The notes under the pieces were generated by a model. The model was not told the origin of the DNA. It worked only from the letters and a program-made list of their open reading frames with translations, and made no database searches. A stretch of 32,064 nt of DNA from Fidelibacterota bacterium (GTDB taxonomy: Bacteria > Fidelibacterota > Fidelibacteria > Fidelibacterales > Fidelibacteraceae): contig JAQUPD010000025.1 in NCBI GenBank assembly GCA_028716785.1, positions 1 to 32,064 of the forward strand, given 5' to 3'. A program made the position numbers and the translations under genes. This document shows, piece by piece, positions 7,875-16,329 of the stretch (its first letter is position 1; each line of letters begins with the position of its first letter).

Positions 7875-7891
7875 ATTTTTCCTTTTATTAC

Positions 7892-7920
7892 TTGAAAAAA
7901 AGGGAATAATTATTTAAAAT
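7892..7920 (+). promoter_or_regulatory. Promoter of the hrcA-grpE-dnaJ operon
   Basis: TTGAAA (7892-7897) and TAAAAT (7915-7920) are separated by exactly 17 bases, 24 bases before the hrcA ATG. Both boxes are one or two bases from the sigma-70 consensus. The surroundings are A/T-rich, which lowers confidence. Confidence 0.5.
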
Positions 7921-7943
7921 TAAAGATTATTATGAGATGAAAG

Positions 7944-8978
7944 ATGACACAGACAAAGGAACTAGAGAATAAAGTTTTAGCGAGTGTTATCCGTGAGTAT
8001 ATTGCCACGGCACAGCCTGTATCATCCCGTATTATTGTTGAAAAATATATTCCCAATGTATCAACGGCTACCATTCGTAATGTTATGCTTGGGTTGGAAA
8101 AAAAGGGTGTTTTAACACACCCCTTTACGTCGTCAGGACGAGTTCCTACGAATTCAGGCTATAAATATTATGTCGATACGATGATATACTCTCCAGAACC
8201 TGATGATGCTATTAAAAATCAGATTAATGAAGCTCTGAATCAAACACCCACAGACATTGAAATCCTTTTAAATCTCACGTCACGGCTTTTAGGGAAGCTA
8301 ACTGATGAAATTGGTGTGGCTATGGCCCCCATTTTTATGAAGGGAATTGTGGATGATATTCAGCTTTTGGAGTTGTCCGGCGATCGTTTATTACTGGTTT
8401 TTCAAATAGAAAATGGACTTGTAAAAACGGTGATAGTTGAAACCCATCAGGTCTTGAATAAATCACAGGTATCCTTTATTCAAAGTCTGTTCAAAGAACT
8501 TTTTGTTGGGTATAGTTTGCATACTATGAAACAGAAATTAGAGCAGATTCTTTATAAGATACCCCAGGGTGATCGAGGGCTTGTGGAACTTATTTGTGGA
8601 CAAATTGAGCAGCAAATGATTCCACGGATTCATACCAGTGAAAATTATTCATTTTTAACAAAACCGGAGTTCAGAGAACCTGCAAATTCAGCGGTTGTTC
8701 ATCTTTTGATGACGGAGGATTGGGTGGTCAAACTCCGGGAAAAAATTGTTTCTCAAAACTTCTCAAAATCATTAATGTTATTGACTGGAGATGATATCGA
8801 CTTTGTATCAGGCACAAATTGTAGTGTCCTTATGTCTGGCTTTTCACTCGGTAACCTTGAAGGCGTTCTCGCTGTTGTTGGGCCTTCACGCATGAATTAT
8901 GATTTTATTGTCCCACTCCTAAACTTTGTCCGGCTTAAAATAAACAATAAAATAAACAGCATTAGAGAAAAAATATAG
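7944..8978 (+). CDS. hrcA: Heat-inducible transcription repressor HrcA
   Basis: Repressor of class I heat-shock genes that binds CIRCE operators and needs GroE for activity. The N-terminal winged helix is clear: STATIRNVMLGLEKKGVLTHPFTSSGRVPT (40-69) followed by GYKYYVD, the HrcA signature. The C-terminal half has the usual GAF-like layout, with LLVFQIENGLVKTVIVE in the middle. At 344 residues it has normal length. It starts at ATG 7944 behind GATGAAAG and is followed after ten bases by grpE. A canonical CIRCE is not visible upstream, so auto-regulation is uncertain. Confidence 0.95.
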   Translation: MTQTKELENKVLASVIREYIATAQPVSSRIIVEKYIPNVSTATIRNVMLGLEKKGVLTHPFTSSGRVPTNSGYKYYVDTMIYSPEPDDAIKNQINEALNQTPTDIEILLNLTSRLLGKLTDEIGVAMAPIFMKGIVDDIQLLELSGDRLLLVFQIENGLVKTVIVETHQVLNKSQVSFIQSLFKELFVGYSLHTMKQKLEQILYKIPQGDRGLVELICGQIEQQMIPRIHTSENYSFLTKPEFREPANSAVVHLLMTEDWVVKLREKIVSQNFSKSLMLLTGDDIDFVSGTNCSVLMSGFSLGNLEGVLAVVGPSRMNYDFIVPLLNFVRLKINNKINSIREKI

Positions 8979-8988
8979 GATATATTTT

Positions 8989-9714
8989 ATGAAAAAAGAT
9001 GAAAATGAAAAGAGTGAAAAACAGGATCAAATAGCGCATGAAGAAAATTCGGAAATAATTTTCATGGAAAATAATAATTCTAAGGAAAAAGAATGCCAGA
9101 AAGATTCAGAAGAAGAAATCAAGCAACAAGAAGAAGCACAAAAAAAGATTTCTAAACAGAGGAGAGAAAAAGACAAGGCTGAAAAAGAAGAGAAAGAAGC
9201 GAGTCTATGGAATGAAGAAGAAAAAGAAGAAGAAGAATTGGATCCTCTTCAAGTTGTAATGGATCAATTGATACATGTTGAAGACGAAAAGAAAGAATTA
9301 GAAGAAAGATTTATTCGTCTTGTTGCAGAATTTGACAACTATAAAAAAAGAATTTCTCGAGATTTTGAGCGGCAAGCAGATATGATTCGAGAGAAAATTC
9401 TGGCAAGTTTATTGCCCATCATGGATGATTTGGATCGACTGTTGTATCATGAAAAGGAAAATGGCAACGGCACTGTTCCTTTAGAAGGCATAAAACTTAT
9501 TCGGAATAATTTTGAGCGTCTTTTAAATAGTTATGGTGTAAAAGCATTTAATTCTGTTGGTCAACCATTTGATCCCGAAAAGCATGATGCTATGATGACG
9601 CGAAAAAGTGATAAATACAAAACTCCCACTGTTCTTGAAGAGTTCGAAAAGGGATATACACTTGGTGATAAAATATTGCGGCACGCTCGAGTTGTTGTTA
9701 GTGAAACGGAATAA
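8989..9714 (+). CDS. grpE: Nucleotide exchange factor GrpE
   Basis: Exchanges ADP for ATP on DnaK in the Hsp70 cycle. Residues about 1-80 are a low-complexity Lys/Glu/Gln tail, longer than in most GrpE proteins (241 versus about 190-200 residues). A long coiled-coil helix follows (about 85-135, containing [16 protein letters not shown]), then the four-helix bundle and the beta-wing domain with [20 protein letters not shown] and the terminal HARVVVSE. It lies ten bases after hrcA and five bases before dnaJ, so the three are co-transcribed. dnaK is missing from this cluster. Confidence 0.95.
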   Translation: MKKDENEKSEKQDQIAHEENSEIIFMENNNSKEKECQKDSEEEIKQQEEAQKKISKQRREKDKAEKEEKEASLWNEEEKEEEELDPLQVVMDQLIHVEDEKKELEERFIRLVAEFDNYKKRISRDFERQADMIREKILASLLPIMDDLDRLLYHEKENGNGTVPLEGIKLIRNNFERLLNSYGVKAFNSVGQPFDPEKHDAMMTRKSDKYKTPTVLEEFEKGYTLGDKILRHARVVVSETE

Positions 9715-9719
9715 AGAAG

Positions 9720-10844
9720 ATGGCAAAAAATTATTATGATATTCTTGGTGTTAGTAAAGACGCCACGCAGGAAGAGATAAAAAAAGCTTATCGAAAAATT
9801 GCTTTAAAATACCATCCAGATAAAAATCCAGGGAATAAAGAAGCAGAAGAAAAGTTTAAGGAGGCAGCAGAGGCGTATGCTGTTTTATCTGATAAAGAAA
9901 AACGGGCTAAATACGATCAATATGGTGAAGAAGGGCTAAAAAATTCTGGATTTAGTGGTTTTGGTGGTGGTGGGATGACCATGGAAGATATTTTCTCCCA
10001 GTTTAGCGATATTTTCGGAGGTGCTTTTAGAGGCCAGGGGAGCTCTTTTAGTGATTTTTTTGGTGGCAGTTCCCGACAAAGAGTCCGAAAAGGTTCTGAT
10101 TTAAGAATCCGTATTCCTCTCACCTTGGAAGAAATTTACAGCGGGACAAAAAAAAGTATTAAAGTCCGCCATTATCAAGAGTGTCCCACCTGTCAGGGGA
10201 CAGGTGCAGAGCCGGGTTATGGGACAAAAACATGCTCTTTGTGTCATGGAAGCGGTGAAATTCGAGAAAGAGTTGGCTCTTTTCTAGGACAGATGGTAAA
10301 TATTCGGACTTGTCCCAATTGTCATGGCGAAGGGACTATTATTGATAAACCCTGTCAAAAATGTCGGGGTGAGGGCCGGGTTAAAGTAGAGTCAAAGGTG
10401 GACGTTGAGATTCCTCGTGGGGTTTCTGATGGAAATTATATGACGATAAAAGGCAAAGGAAATGTAGAACCTCGTGGTGGAATCCCTGGTGATCTTATTG
10501 TGGAATTCTATGAACAAGAGCATCCTATTTTTACTCGCCAAGGTAATGATATCTATATTACTGTAGTAATTACATGGCCTCAAGCTGTTCTTGGAGATGA
10601 AATTACGGTCCCAACGCTTTCAGGAAATGTTAGTCTAAAAATTCCACCTGGAATTCGCTCAGGAAAAATATTAAGACTTCGAAAAAAGGGAATGCCAAAT
10701 CTCCATGGGAGTCATTATGGAGATGAATTAATCAAACTTCAGGTTGAAACACCAAAAGAATTAACAAAAGAAGAACGAGAACTCATTACTCGATTGAAAG
10801 AATTATATCGAAATCAAAAAATAAAAATCGAAAAGTATAAATGA
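9720..10844 (+). CDS. dnaJ: Chaperone protein DnaJ (type I Hsp40)
   Basis: Delivers unfolded proteins to DnaK and stimulates its ATPase. Domain order is complete: J domain 4-69 with the HPD motif at 32-34, a Gly/Phe-rich linker about 77-118, a zinc-finger domain with four CxxCxGxG repeats (CPTCQGTG 155, CSLCHGSG 172, CPNCHGEG 198, CQKCRGEG 212), and the C-terminal substrate domains. At 374 residues it has normal length. The ATG follows AAAGAAG directly after the grpE stop. The next gene, comEA-like, begins 36 bases downstream behind AAGGGAAGGA, so transcription may continue into the DNA-uptake genes. Confidence 0.97.
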   Translation: MAKNYYDILGVSKDATQEEIKKAYRKIALKYHPDKNPGNKEAEEKFKEAAEAYAVLSDKEKRAKYDQYGEEGLKNSGFSGFGGGGMTMEDIFSQFSDIFGGAFRGQGSSFSDFFGGSSRQRVRKGSDLRIRIPLTLEEIYSGTKKSIKVRHYQECPTCQGTGAEPGYGTKTCSLCHGSGEIRERVGSFLGQMVNIRTCPNCHGEGTIIDKPCQKCRGEGRVKVESKVDVEIPRGVSDGNYMTIKGKGNVEPRGGIPGDLIVEFYEQEHPIFTRQGNDIYITVVITWPQAVLGDEITVPTLSGNVSLKIPPGIRSGKILRLRKKGMPNLHGSHYGDELIKLQVETPKELTKEERELITRLKELYRNQKIKIEKYK

Positions 10845-10880
10845 AATTATTAGATTAGACTAAAGGGAAGGATTATATCT

Positions 10881-11240
10881 ATGTTAAAAAATGTTCATAA
10901 AAAGATAGTCTCTGTTATTGCATGGACACTTTTGATTGCGGGTGCTTTAACGATCATAAAAAAACTTTTTCAAAACAATTCACGGTGTCAGAAAGAAAAA
11001 AATAATAAGCAGGACTTAGAAAAAGAACCTTTTTTTGAAGAAAATCAAAAGACAAATGTCAATCGTGCAGATATCCATGAACTGGAAAAAATTCCTTATG
11101 TAAGTTTTGATCTTGCAAAAAATATTGTAAACTATCGTGATTTAAAGGGTCCTTTTGTAAAAAAAGAAGATTTACTTAACGTAAAAGGAATGGGTCCAAA
11201 ATTGCTTAGACTTATTGAAGAATATATTTGTTTGGAATAA
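10881..11240 (+). CDS. ComEA-like helix-hairpin-helix protein, membrane-anchored
   Basis: A 119-residue protein with one N-terminal membrane helix (about 8-28), a charged linker (29-58) and a double helix-hairpin-helix DNA-binding domain (about 59-117) containing TNVNRADIHELEKIP and VKGMGPKLLRLIEEYI. This is the ComEA layout: in naturally competent bacteria ComEA sits outside the cytoplasmic membrane, binds incoming double-stranded DNA and hands it to ComEC. The linker and anchor predict that the HhH domain faces out. The following three genes look like pilus-assembly components, which supports DNA uptake. ComEC is not in the window. A general DNA-binding role cannot be ruled out. Confidence 0.82.
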   Translation: MLKNVHKKIVSVIAWTLLIAGALTIIKKLFQNNSRCQKEKNNKQDLEKEPFFEENQKTNVNRADIHELEKIPYVSFDLAKNIVNYRDLKGPFVKKEDLLNVKGMGPKLLRLIEEYICLE

Positions 11241-11250
11241 GGGAGGTCTT

Positions 11251-12006
11251 GTGGAACAAAAGGCATATAATGAAACGTGGTCTTTTATTGTTAAATGGAT
11301 AACGGTTATATTACTAGTTGTATTGGTACTGGTTATAATAATACCATGGAGAATTTGGCAAGAAGAAGATTATTATCGTGAATTATGTCATTGGAAAATG
11401 ACAAACTTATGGAATGCGCAACGTCTATATCATGAGCTGCGAAAAGAGTATAATCCTAATCTACGCGAGACGCTTCAGTTTATTGATCAAGTAAGGGATT
11501 CTATTTTAGCGGATAGTATGTATGTGAGAAATCAAAAAATATTTTTCAATAATAAATGGATTGATATTAATATACCCCAATATTGGCACGAAGATTTTGA
11601 TACTACTTTTGCCCATGCGTATAGTGCACAAGATACCTTTGAAGAGATTATTTATACTGCCTTAGTCCCGAATGAAGAAACAGGCCTTATTGATACCATC
11701 TTTTTAAATGAAGATCGGGATCGCTGGATATATAGTGATTCTTTGTGGGAAGGGAGAATTATTGATACAAATTCTGAACTTCGTATTGAACGTGTAATGA
11801 AATATGAATCATATAATCTTGTGGATTCCCTCCTTGTATGCTCCCTTGTAAATGAACTATATCAATCAGAATTATCAGAAGATAGTATTTTGACGATATA
11901 TTGTCCTACCCGTGGCGGTGTTGAATTTAAACGCTATTATTTCTTTACCTTTAGTGATACGGGACATGGATATATTCATGATGGAAAACGGAGTTGGAAG
12001 AAATAA
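11251..12006 (+). CDS. Membrane-anchored protein of unknown function, pseudopilin-like architecture
   Basis: I do not recognise a named family with certainty. A GTG start at 11251 is chosen because GGGAGG lies four bases upstream; an upstream frame to 11215 would overlap comEA. The 251-residue product has one strong membrane helix (about 13-34) followed by a long amphipathic helix (KMTNLWNAQRLYHELRKEY, 49-67) and a soluble beta-rich domain ending YYFFTFSDTGHGYIHDG. The helix and globular-head plan resembles type IV pilin-like proteins, and the NAQ.LY..L..EY pattern resembles small Bacteroidota proteins of that kind, but no prepilin peptidase site (G/FTLxE) is present. It lies between comEA-like and PilM-like genes and is probably part of the same module. 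Confidence 0.7.
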   Translation: MEQKAYNETWSFIVKWITVILLVVLVLVIIIPWRIWQEEDYYRELCHWKMTNLWNAQRLYHELRKEYNPNLRETLQFIDQVRDSILADSMYVRNQKIFFNNKWIDINIPQYWHEDFDTTFAHAYSAQDTFEEIIYTALVPNEETGLIDTIFLNEDRDRWIYSDSLWEGRIIDTNSELRIERVMKYESYNLVDSLLVCSLVNELYQSELSEDSILTIYCPTRGGVEFKRYYFFTFSDTGHGYIHDGKRSWKK

Positions 12007-12014
12007 GAGGGTAA

Positions 12015-12905
12015 ATGATGCTGTATCTTTCCTTAAATCCCAATCTGCTTATCTATGTGGCTTCACGACAAATTCAGGAAGATGAGATTGTGGAAGATTA
12101 TGGCAAACTATCTGTGCCATTTGCAGTAGATCGCTCCTTTTTTTATCAAAAAGATGCTTTGGCAATGGTAACCGCTCTCTTCCAATCATTACCACATTAT
12201 CCATCTATGTCTTGGGAAGAGTTGGCACTAAGTTTACCCCCAACCCTTTTAACATATACCCTTAGTCCTGAACCTATTCCTCAGTGGATTGATAGGATTC
12301 GCTTCGGGGAAACTTATATCGAAGCGCTTTCCAAAAAAAATTATACCCTTGAAAAAGGATATTTAACAATCTGGTACGATCCTAAAATTCTTGATTTATT
12401 CGTACAAGCAGCAAAAAATTGTGGATTTGTCCTTCAAAAAATAACCTCTGGTTTTATTAATGCTATCAATGCAATAAATATGATATATGATACTAAAAAT
12501 TATGATAAATTTTCCCTTTTAAAGTGGGATTCTTTCTACTCAGAACTCGCCCTTTTTAAAAAAAATATTCTAACAGGATATCTCTGTTTTCGTATCAATC
12601 AATCTAAATTATTACCCCTGAATATTAACGGAGATATTCCTGAAAATTTATCAGAAATCCTTGATACAGACAATTTAACAGAAAATCTTTATAAAACCCT
12701 TGGTCCAATCTTTTTATATTCGCATCAAGTAGTTGATTCAGATCCTCTTGAACCTTTTAAAAAATTTGGTTTTTGTGAAATTATAAATCCATGGACAGGT
12801 CTGCGTATTGATACCAAACAGAGAGAAAACTTCTCTGAGTTATCGAGTGCAGAGCGATCCTTATGGACTGAAACAGCAGGATTTATAACTCGGGAATCAT
12901 TATGA
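12015..12905 (+). CDS. Divergent PilM-like (actin-fold) cytoplasmic protein, putative
   Basis: A 296-residue soluble protein with no signal or membrane segment. Its order of secondary-structure elements recalls PilM or the cytoplasmic domain of GspL: an opening beta strand pair (LYLSLNPNLLIYVASRQ), a strand with LALSLPPTLLTYTL, a later YLTIWYDPKILDLFVQAAKNC segment followed by GFVLQKITSGFINAINAIN, then a second-domain strand FYSELALFKKNILTGYL. No clear nucleotide phosphate-binding motif is visible, so ATP binding may be lost. The start has two ATGs (12015, 12018) behind AGAGGG. The stop overlaps the next gene by four bases (ATGA). In type IV pilus systems PilM binds the INLLP tail of PilN, and the next protein starts with a similar tail. 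The assignment is inference. Confidence 0.6.
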   Translation: MMLYLSLNPNLLIYVASRQIQEDEIVEDYGKLSVPFAVDRSFFYQKDALAMVTALFQSLPHYPSMSWEELALSLPPTLLTYTLSPEPIPQWIDRIRFGETYIEALSKKNYTLEKGYLTIWYDPKILDLFVQAAKNCGFVLQKITSGFINAINAINMIYDTKNYDKFSLLKWDSFYSELALFKKNILTGYLCFRINQSKLLPLNINGDIPENLSEILDTDNLTENLYKTLGPIFLYSHQVVDSDPLEPFKKFGFCEIINPWTGLRIDTKQRENFSELSSAERSLWTETAGFITRESL

Positions 12906-14047
12906 AAAAAATTGATGTGAACTTGTTAGAGAACAATGAAGAATCCGTATCAAAGGATAAGGATTCTGAAATTTTATCCAATACCCCTACCGATCAAGAG
13001 CAACAAGAAGATCAAAATCTACAATTCTCTGAAATACCTTCTGTAAGCGAAGAAAAACTTGAAAAAACTGAAGAACCATCTCAAGAAAAAAAAGAAAAGG
13101 AAGAAGAAACACCCCATACCGAGACCATAAAAACCTCCGATTTAAAGCGGGGGAAAAAGGAAAAGTCTACGAAAAAAGGTGGGGGCAATAGCTCAAAACC
13201 TCCGGCAAAAAAGAAAAAAGGTCCAAACATCCTTTTTATTGTTCTTTTGGTCGTGATTGTGCTTGCTATTCTTGTTATTTTTACTTTCCCAAAATTTTCT
13301 GCTCTCGTGAAAAAGCCAGAGCAGGTAAAAATTGCTAAAACCACGGAGTTTTCAATTGTTCCAGTGGATGAGAAAGAAGCACGGGATACATTGGCACAAA
13401 TTCGCAGCGCTTTGGAACAGGGAGAACAAGTCCTACCAGAAAATATATCGCTTTTAAAAAAACAACTTGCTGAATCTAAAGATCGGTTACATCGACTTTT
13501 TATCCTATCTGATCATTTTCCAAAGGGTCTTTTTTGGTCTTATTATTCTACAAGTGGAGGTTTTGAACTTTTTGAAGTAAAAGCTCGGGAACCAGGTATT
13601 TTTGAAATGTTTTATAACCGAGTGATGAAAAATAATCTCTTTAATACTTTAAAATTTTATTCTTATGATGGAAAATATTGGGATTCACTGGAAGGTGTTT
13701 TTGTTGGGACATATTCATCAACGACACCGATAGAGAAAGGGGCACTCTATTCTATGAATCCGGATGATTTTATCGCTTATGTTGCCTATTCTGCTCAAAC
13801 AGCAAAAATCAATTTTACCGATAGAAATTCAAAACCTGGAAAATCAGTAATTCCTAGAACTAAGCAAACAGTGTTAGAACTCACGTTTTATGGAACAATC
13901 AATCAATTGGAAAGGTTTGTTGAGGAATTTTCTAAAATTCCAGCTACGTTTACTGTTTCAAAAGTTATTGCTGGTCGCAAGCCTTCAGAACAGTATCCCG
14001 ATCCCCTAAAATTAACGCTGTTTGTTGCGCTATATGAAAAAATGTGA
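12902..14047 (+). CDS. Putative PilN/PilO-like inner-membrane assembly protein
   Basis: A 381-residue protein that begins MKKIDVNLLENN, reminiscent of the INLLP cytoplasmic tail by which PilN docks on PilM. It continues with a long Lys/Glu/Ser/Pro-rich disordered segment (about 11-107), one membrane helix (about 109-129) and an outer domain (about 140-381). The end of that domain, LELTFYGTINQLERFVEEFSKIP followed by LKLTLFVALYE, has the beta-alpha-beta form of PilO and GspM ferredoxin-like domains. I infer a merged or streamlined PilN/PilO. The start overlaps the PilM-like stop and the end overlaps rsmD (TGATG), so it is tightly embedded in the operon. Homology needs profile or structure comparison. 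Confidence 0.6.
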   Translation: MKKIDVNLLENNEESVSKDKDSEILSNTPTDQEQQEDQNLQFSEIPSVSEEKLEKTEEPSQEKKEKEEETPHTETIKTSDLKRGKKEKSTKKGGGNSSKPPAKKKKGPNILFIVLLVVIVLAILVIFTFPKFSALVKKPEQVKIAKTTEFSIVPVDEKEARDTLAQIRSALEQGEQVLPENISLLKKQLAESKDRLHRLFILSDHFPKGLFWSYYSTSGGFELFEVKAREPGIFEMFYNRVMKNNLFNTLKFYSYDGKYWDSLEGVFVGTYSSTTPIEKGALYSMNPDDFIAYVAYSAQTAKINFTDRNSKPGKSVIPRTKQTVLELTFYGTINQLERFVEEFSKIPATFTVSKVIAGRKPSEQYPDPLKLTLFVALYEKM

Positions 14048-14577
14048 TGCCAAGAATAATTTCTGGAGAATACGGTGGTTTGGTGATTAAAACACCAAGA
14101 TATGCACTCCACCCTACATCTGATCGTGTGAAAGAATATATTTTTAATGTCATTAAAGTATGGAAAGGATTGACAGTTGTAGATTTATTTGCAGGAAGTG
14201 GGTCATTAGGACTTGAAGCCCTTTCCCGTGGGGCAGATGCTGTGGATTTTGTGGATAATCATGCTCTGGCAATTAGCACCATAACTGAAAATTTAAAAAT
14301 ACTTTCACCGATGGATAAAACGATTCGCCGTTTTAAAGCAAATGCACAAACCTTTTGTACAAAATATCCCCATTATTACGACAGGATTTTTGCTGATCCT
14401 CCTTATCAATTACCACTTCAAGATTCCTTTTTTTTAAGTGTTGCCAATGCTCTAAAATCCCACGGGTTGTTTATTTTGGAATATTCTGTCCATTCACATG
14501 ATAAGTTTTTTGTCCCTTTAACCTTACTGCGAGAAAAAAAATTTGGAGAAACAGGAGTCCGAATCTATGAAAAATGA
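14047..14577 (+). CDS. rsmD: 16S rRNA (guanine-N2)-methyltransferase RsmD
   Basis: SAM-dependent methyltransferase that makes m2G966 in 16S rRNA (E. coli numbering). It starts PRIISGEYGG, followed by HPTSDRVKEYIFN (the RPT.DRVRE.LFN signature), the SAM-binding loop DLFAGSGSLGLEALSRGA (46-63) and the catalytic DPPY (117-120). At 176 residues it has usual length. ATG 14047 overlaps the previous stop as TGATG; a GTG three bases earlier is less likely. Its 3' end overlaps coaD by 11 bp. The rsmD-coaD pair is a widespread arrangement, so the upstream pilus-like genes are the unusual neighbours. Confidence 0.94.
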   Translation: MPRIISGEYGGLVIKTPRYALHPTSDRVKEYIFNVIKVWKGLTVVDLFAGSGSLGLEALSRGADAVDFVDNHALAISTITENLKILSPMDKTIRRFKANAQTFCTKYPHYYDRIFADPPYQLPLQDSFFLSVANALKSHGLFILEYSVHSHDKFFVPLTLLREKKFGETGVRIYEK

Positions 14578-15073
14578 ACGTATCGCTGTATATCCTGGGA
14601 CCTTTGATCCAATTACTTACGGTCATCTTGACATTATTGAAAGGGCAGTTCGGCTCTTTGATAAAGTTATTGTAGCCATTGCTCTCAATAAAAACAAAAC
14701 GGCGCTTTTTCGTGTTGAAGAGCGCATAGAGATGATAGAAGAATCGACGAAAAATATTCAAGGCGTTGAGATCGTTACGTTTCAAGGGTTAAGTGCTCGA
14801 TTTTCAGAGCAAATGAATGCCATTGCCCTTATTCGTGGACTGAGAGCTGTTTCAGATTTTGAATACGAATTTCAAATGGCGTTGATAAACCGAAAAATTG
14901 GGAAAAATACTGAAACAGTCTTTTTGATGCCAACGGAAAAGAATACCTATCTTAGTTCATCTGTGGTACGGGAAATTGCTTCTTTTCATGGCGATGTTTC
15001 TCCTTTTGTCCCAGATTTTGTCCAAAAAAAATTAGAGGAGAAATTCAAAGATGAATCCACTAGAGACAATTAG
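14567..15073 (+). CDS. coaD: Phosphopantetheine adenylyltransferase CoaD
   Basis: Adenylates 4'-phosphopantetheine to dephospho-CoA, the penultimate step of coenzyme A synthesis. The 168 residues show [14 protein letters not shown] with the nucleotidyltransferase TxGH motif (17-20), [20 protein letters not shown] (90-109) and [11 protein letters not shown] (128-138). ATG 14567 was chosen over an in-frame ATG at 14543 because AGGAG lies at 14553-14557 and the protein then begins at the family's first strand. It overlaps both rsmD and pta (23 bp), so translation is coupled. CoA supply fits the acyl-CoA metabolism encoded elsewhere in the window. Confidence 0.95.
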   Translation: MKNERIAVYPGTFDPITYGHLDIIERAVRLFDKVIVAIALNKNKTALFRVEERIEMIEESTKNIQGVEIVTFQGLSARFSEQMNAIALIRGLRAVSDFEYEFQMALINRKIGKNTETVFLMPTEKNTYLSSSVVREIASFHGDVSPFVPDFVQKKLEEKFKDESTRDN

Positions 15074-16043
15074 AAAACGTGCTCAAAAAGAAACAGATAT
15101 TCATCTCATTTTACCAGAAGGCTATGATCCCCGAATTCTTAAGGCTGCTTTTATTATTGAGTCCCAACAGATTGCCCGTGTGACAATATTAGGTGATGAA
15201 ATCCAGATCATCAAAGAAGCTTCTGAAATTGGGATGCCTTCAGATCTTTTACACATTATCAATCCTGTAAAAAGTGAGTATCTGGAAGAATTTGCCCGGG
15301 AATATTATGAATTGAGAAAGAAAAAGGGAATAAGTCCTGACGTTGCCCTTGAAGCCATGAAAGATCCTACTTATTTTGGTGCCATGATGTTGCGGAAAAA
15401 TTTTGCAGATGCTTGTATTAGTGGGGCAGACAATGCAACATCCCATGTTGTTAGAGCGGCAGTTACGATTGTGAAAACAAAACCAGGTATTTCTTTACTG
15501 TCCAGTGATTTTCTTATGATTTCACCGACCTTTGATAAAATATTTTCTTTTGCAGATTGTGCAGTAAACCCCGATCCTAATAGCGAACAACTGGCAGATA
15601 TTGCTTATGCCACAGCTATAACGCATCGACAAATTTTTAAGGAAGAACCTATTATTGCCTTGTTAAGTTTTTCGACAAAAGGAAGTGCTGCTCACGATTT
15701 GGTATATAAAGTGGAACGAGCAGTAAAAATTGCACAGGAAAAGTACCCCACCCTTAAAGTCGATGGTGAACTTCAGGTAGATGCATCCATTGTTCCATCA
15801 ATTGGACAAAAAAAGGCACCAGGGAGTCCTGTCGCAGGGCGGGCAAATGTGCTTATTTTCCCTGATTTAAATGCAGGAAACATAGGCTATAAATTAGTCC
15901 AAAGACTTGCAGGATATGAAGCAGTGGGACCCATTTTTCAAGGGTTGAACAAACCTATGCATGATTTATCAAGGGGATGCAGTGTTGAGGATATTGTAAA
16001 TCTTGCTGCTGTAACGGCACTTCAAACAATTAATAAGGAGTAA
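15051..16043 (+). CDS. pta: Phosphate acetyltransferase Pta
   Basis: Interconverts acetyl-CoA and acetyl phosphate, which acetate kinase can use to make ATP in fermentation. The 330-residue length matches the short, single-domain Pta class. Typical segments are [107 protein letters not shown] and [17 protein letters not shown]. The ATG lies inside the end of coaD behind GAGGAGAAA. Phosphate butyryltransferase is a related alternative, but the length and the ELQVDASI and [11 protein letters not shown] segments favour Pta. No ackA is present nearby. Confidence 0.92.
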   Translation: MNPLETIRKRAQKETDIHLILPEGYDPRILKAAFIIESQQIARVTILGDEIQIIKEASEIGMPSDLLHIINPVKSEYLEEFAREYYELRKKKGISPDVALEAMKDPTYFGAMMLRKNFADACISGADNATSHVVRAAVTIVKTKPGISLLSSDFLMISPTFDKIFSFADCAVNPDPNSEQLADIAYATAITHRQIFKEEPIIALLSFSTKGSAAHDLVYKVERAVKIAQEKYPTLKVDGELQVDASIVPSIGQKKAPGSPVAGRANVLIFPDLNAGNIGYKLVQRLAGYEAVGPIFQGLNKPMHDLSRGCSVEDIVNLAAVTALQTINKE

Positions 16044-16048
16044 TAACT

Positions 16049-16300
16049 ATGCCAACTTATCGTTATAAATGTGAAACGTGTGGGTATACTTTTGATGTCT
16101 TTCAAAAAATGAACGATGATCCTTTAACAACGTGTGAACAGTGTGGTGGCCTTTTAAAGAAACTTGTTACATCGGGAGCTGGATTTATTTTAAAAGGAGA
16201 AGGATTTTATGTTAACGATTACAAGAAAAAGAAAACTCAAAATCCTGCCACTGAGGTATCTCCCACAAAGAACAATCCCGCACCAAGCAATAAAGAATAA
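16049..16300 (+). CDS. FmdB-family zinc-ribbon protein
   Basis: An 83-residue protein starting MPTYRYKCETCGYTFDVFQ, the FmdB/CxxC_CxxC_SSSS signature. Cys8, Cys11, Cys29 and Cys32 form a single zinc ribbon. The TSGAGFILKGEGFYVNDYKKK segment is typical of these regulators, and the tail is Lys/Asn/Pro-rich and probably disordered. The family name comes from a putative regulator of formamidase and amidase; the actual role is unknown. It lies five bases after pta, in the same operon. Confidence 0.88.
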   Translation: MPTYRYKCETCGYTFDVFQKMNDDPLTTCEQCGGLLKKLVTSGAGFILKGEGFYVNDYKKKKTQNPATEVSPTKNNPAPSNKE

Positions 16301-16329
16301 AGTAATTTTTTGTTGGTTGGTTGTAATAA

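Noticed and set aside
7808-7943. Canonical CIRCE operator before hrcA
   Set aside because: Searched by eye for TTAGCACTC and GAGTGCTAA; only a partial right half-site is present, so it is reported as degenerate.
13081-13344. 87-codon minus-strand frame rich in Phe and Ser
   Set aside because: It is the complement of the Lys/Glu-rich linker codons of the PilN/PilO-like gene.
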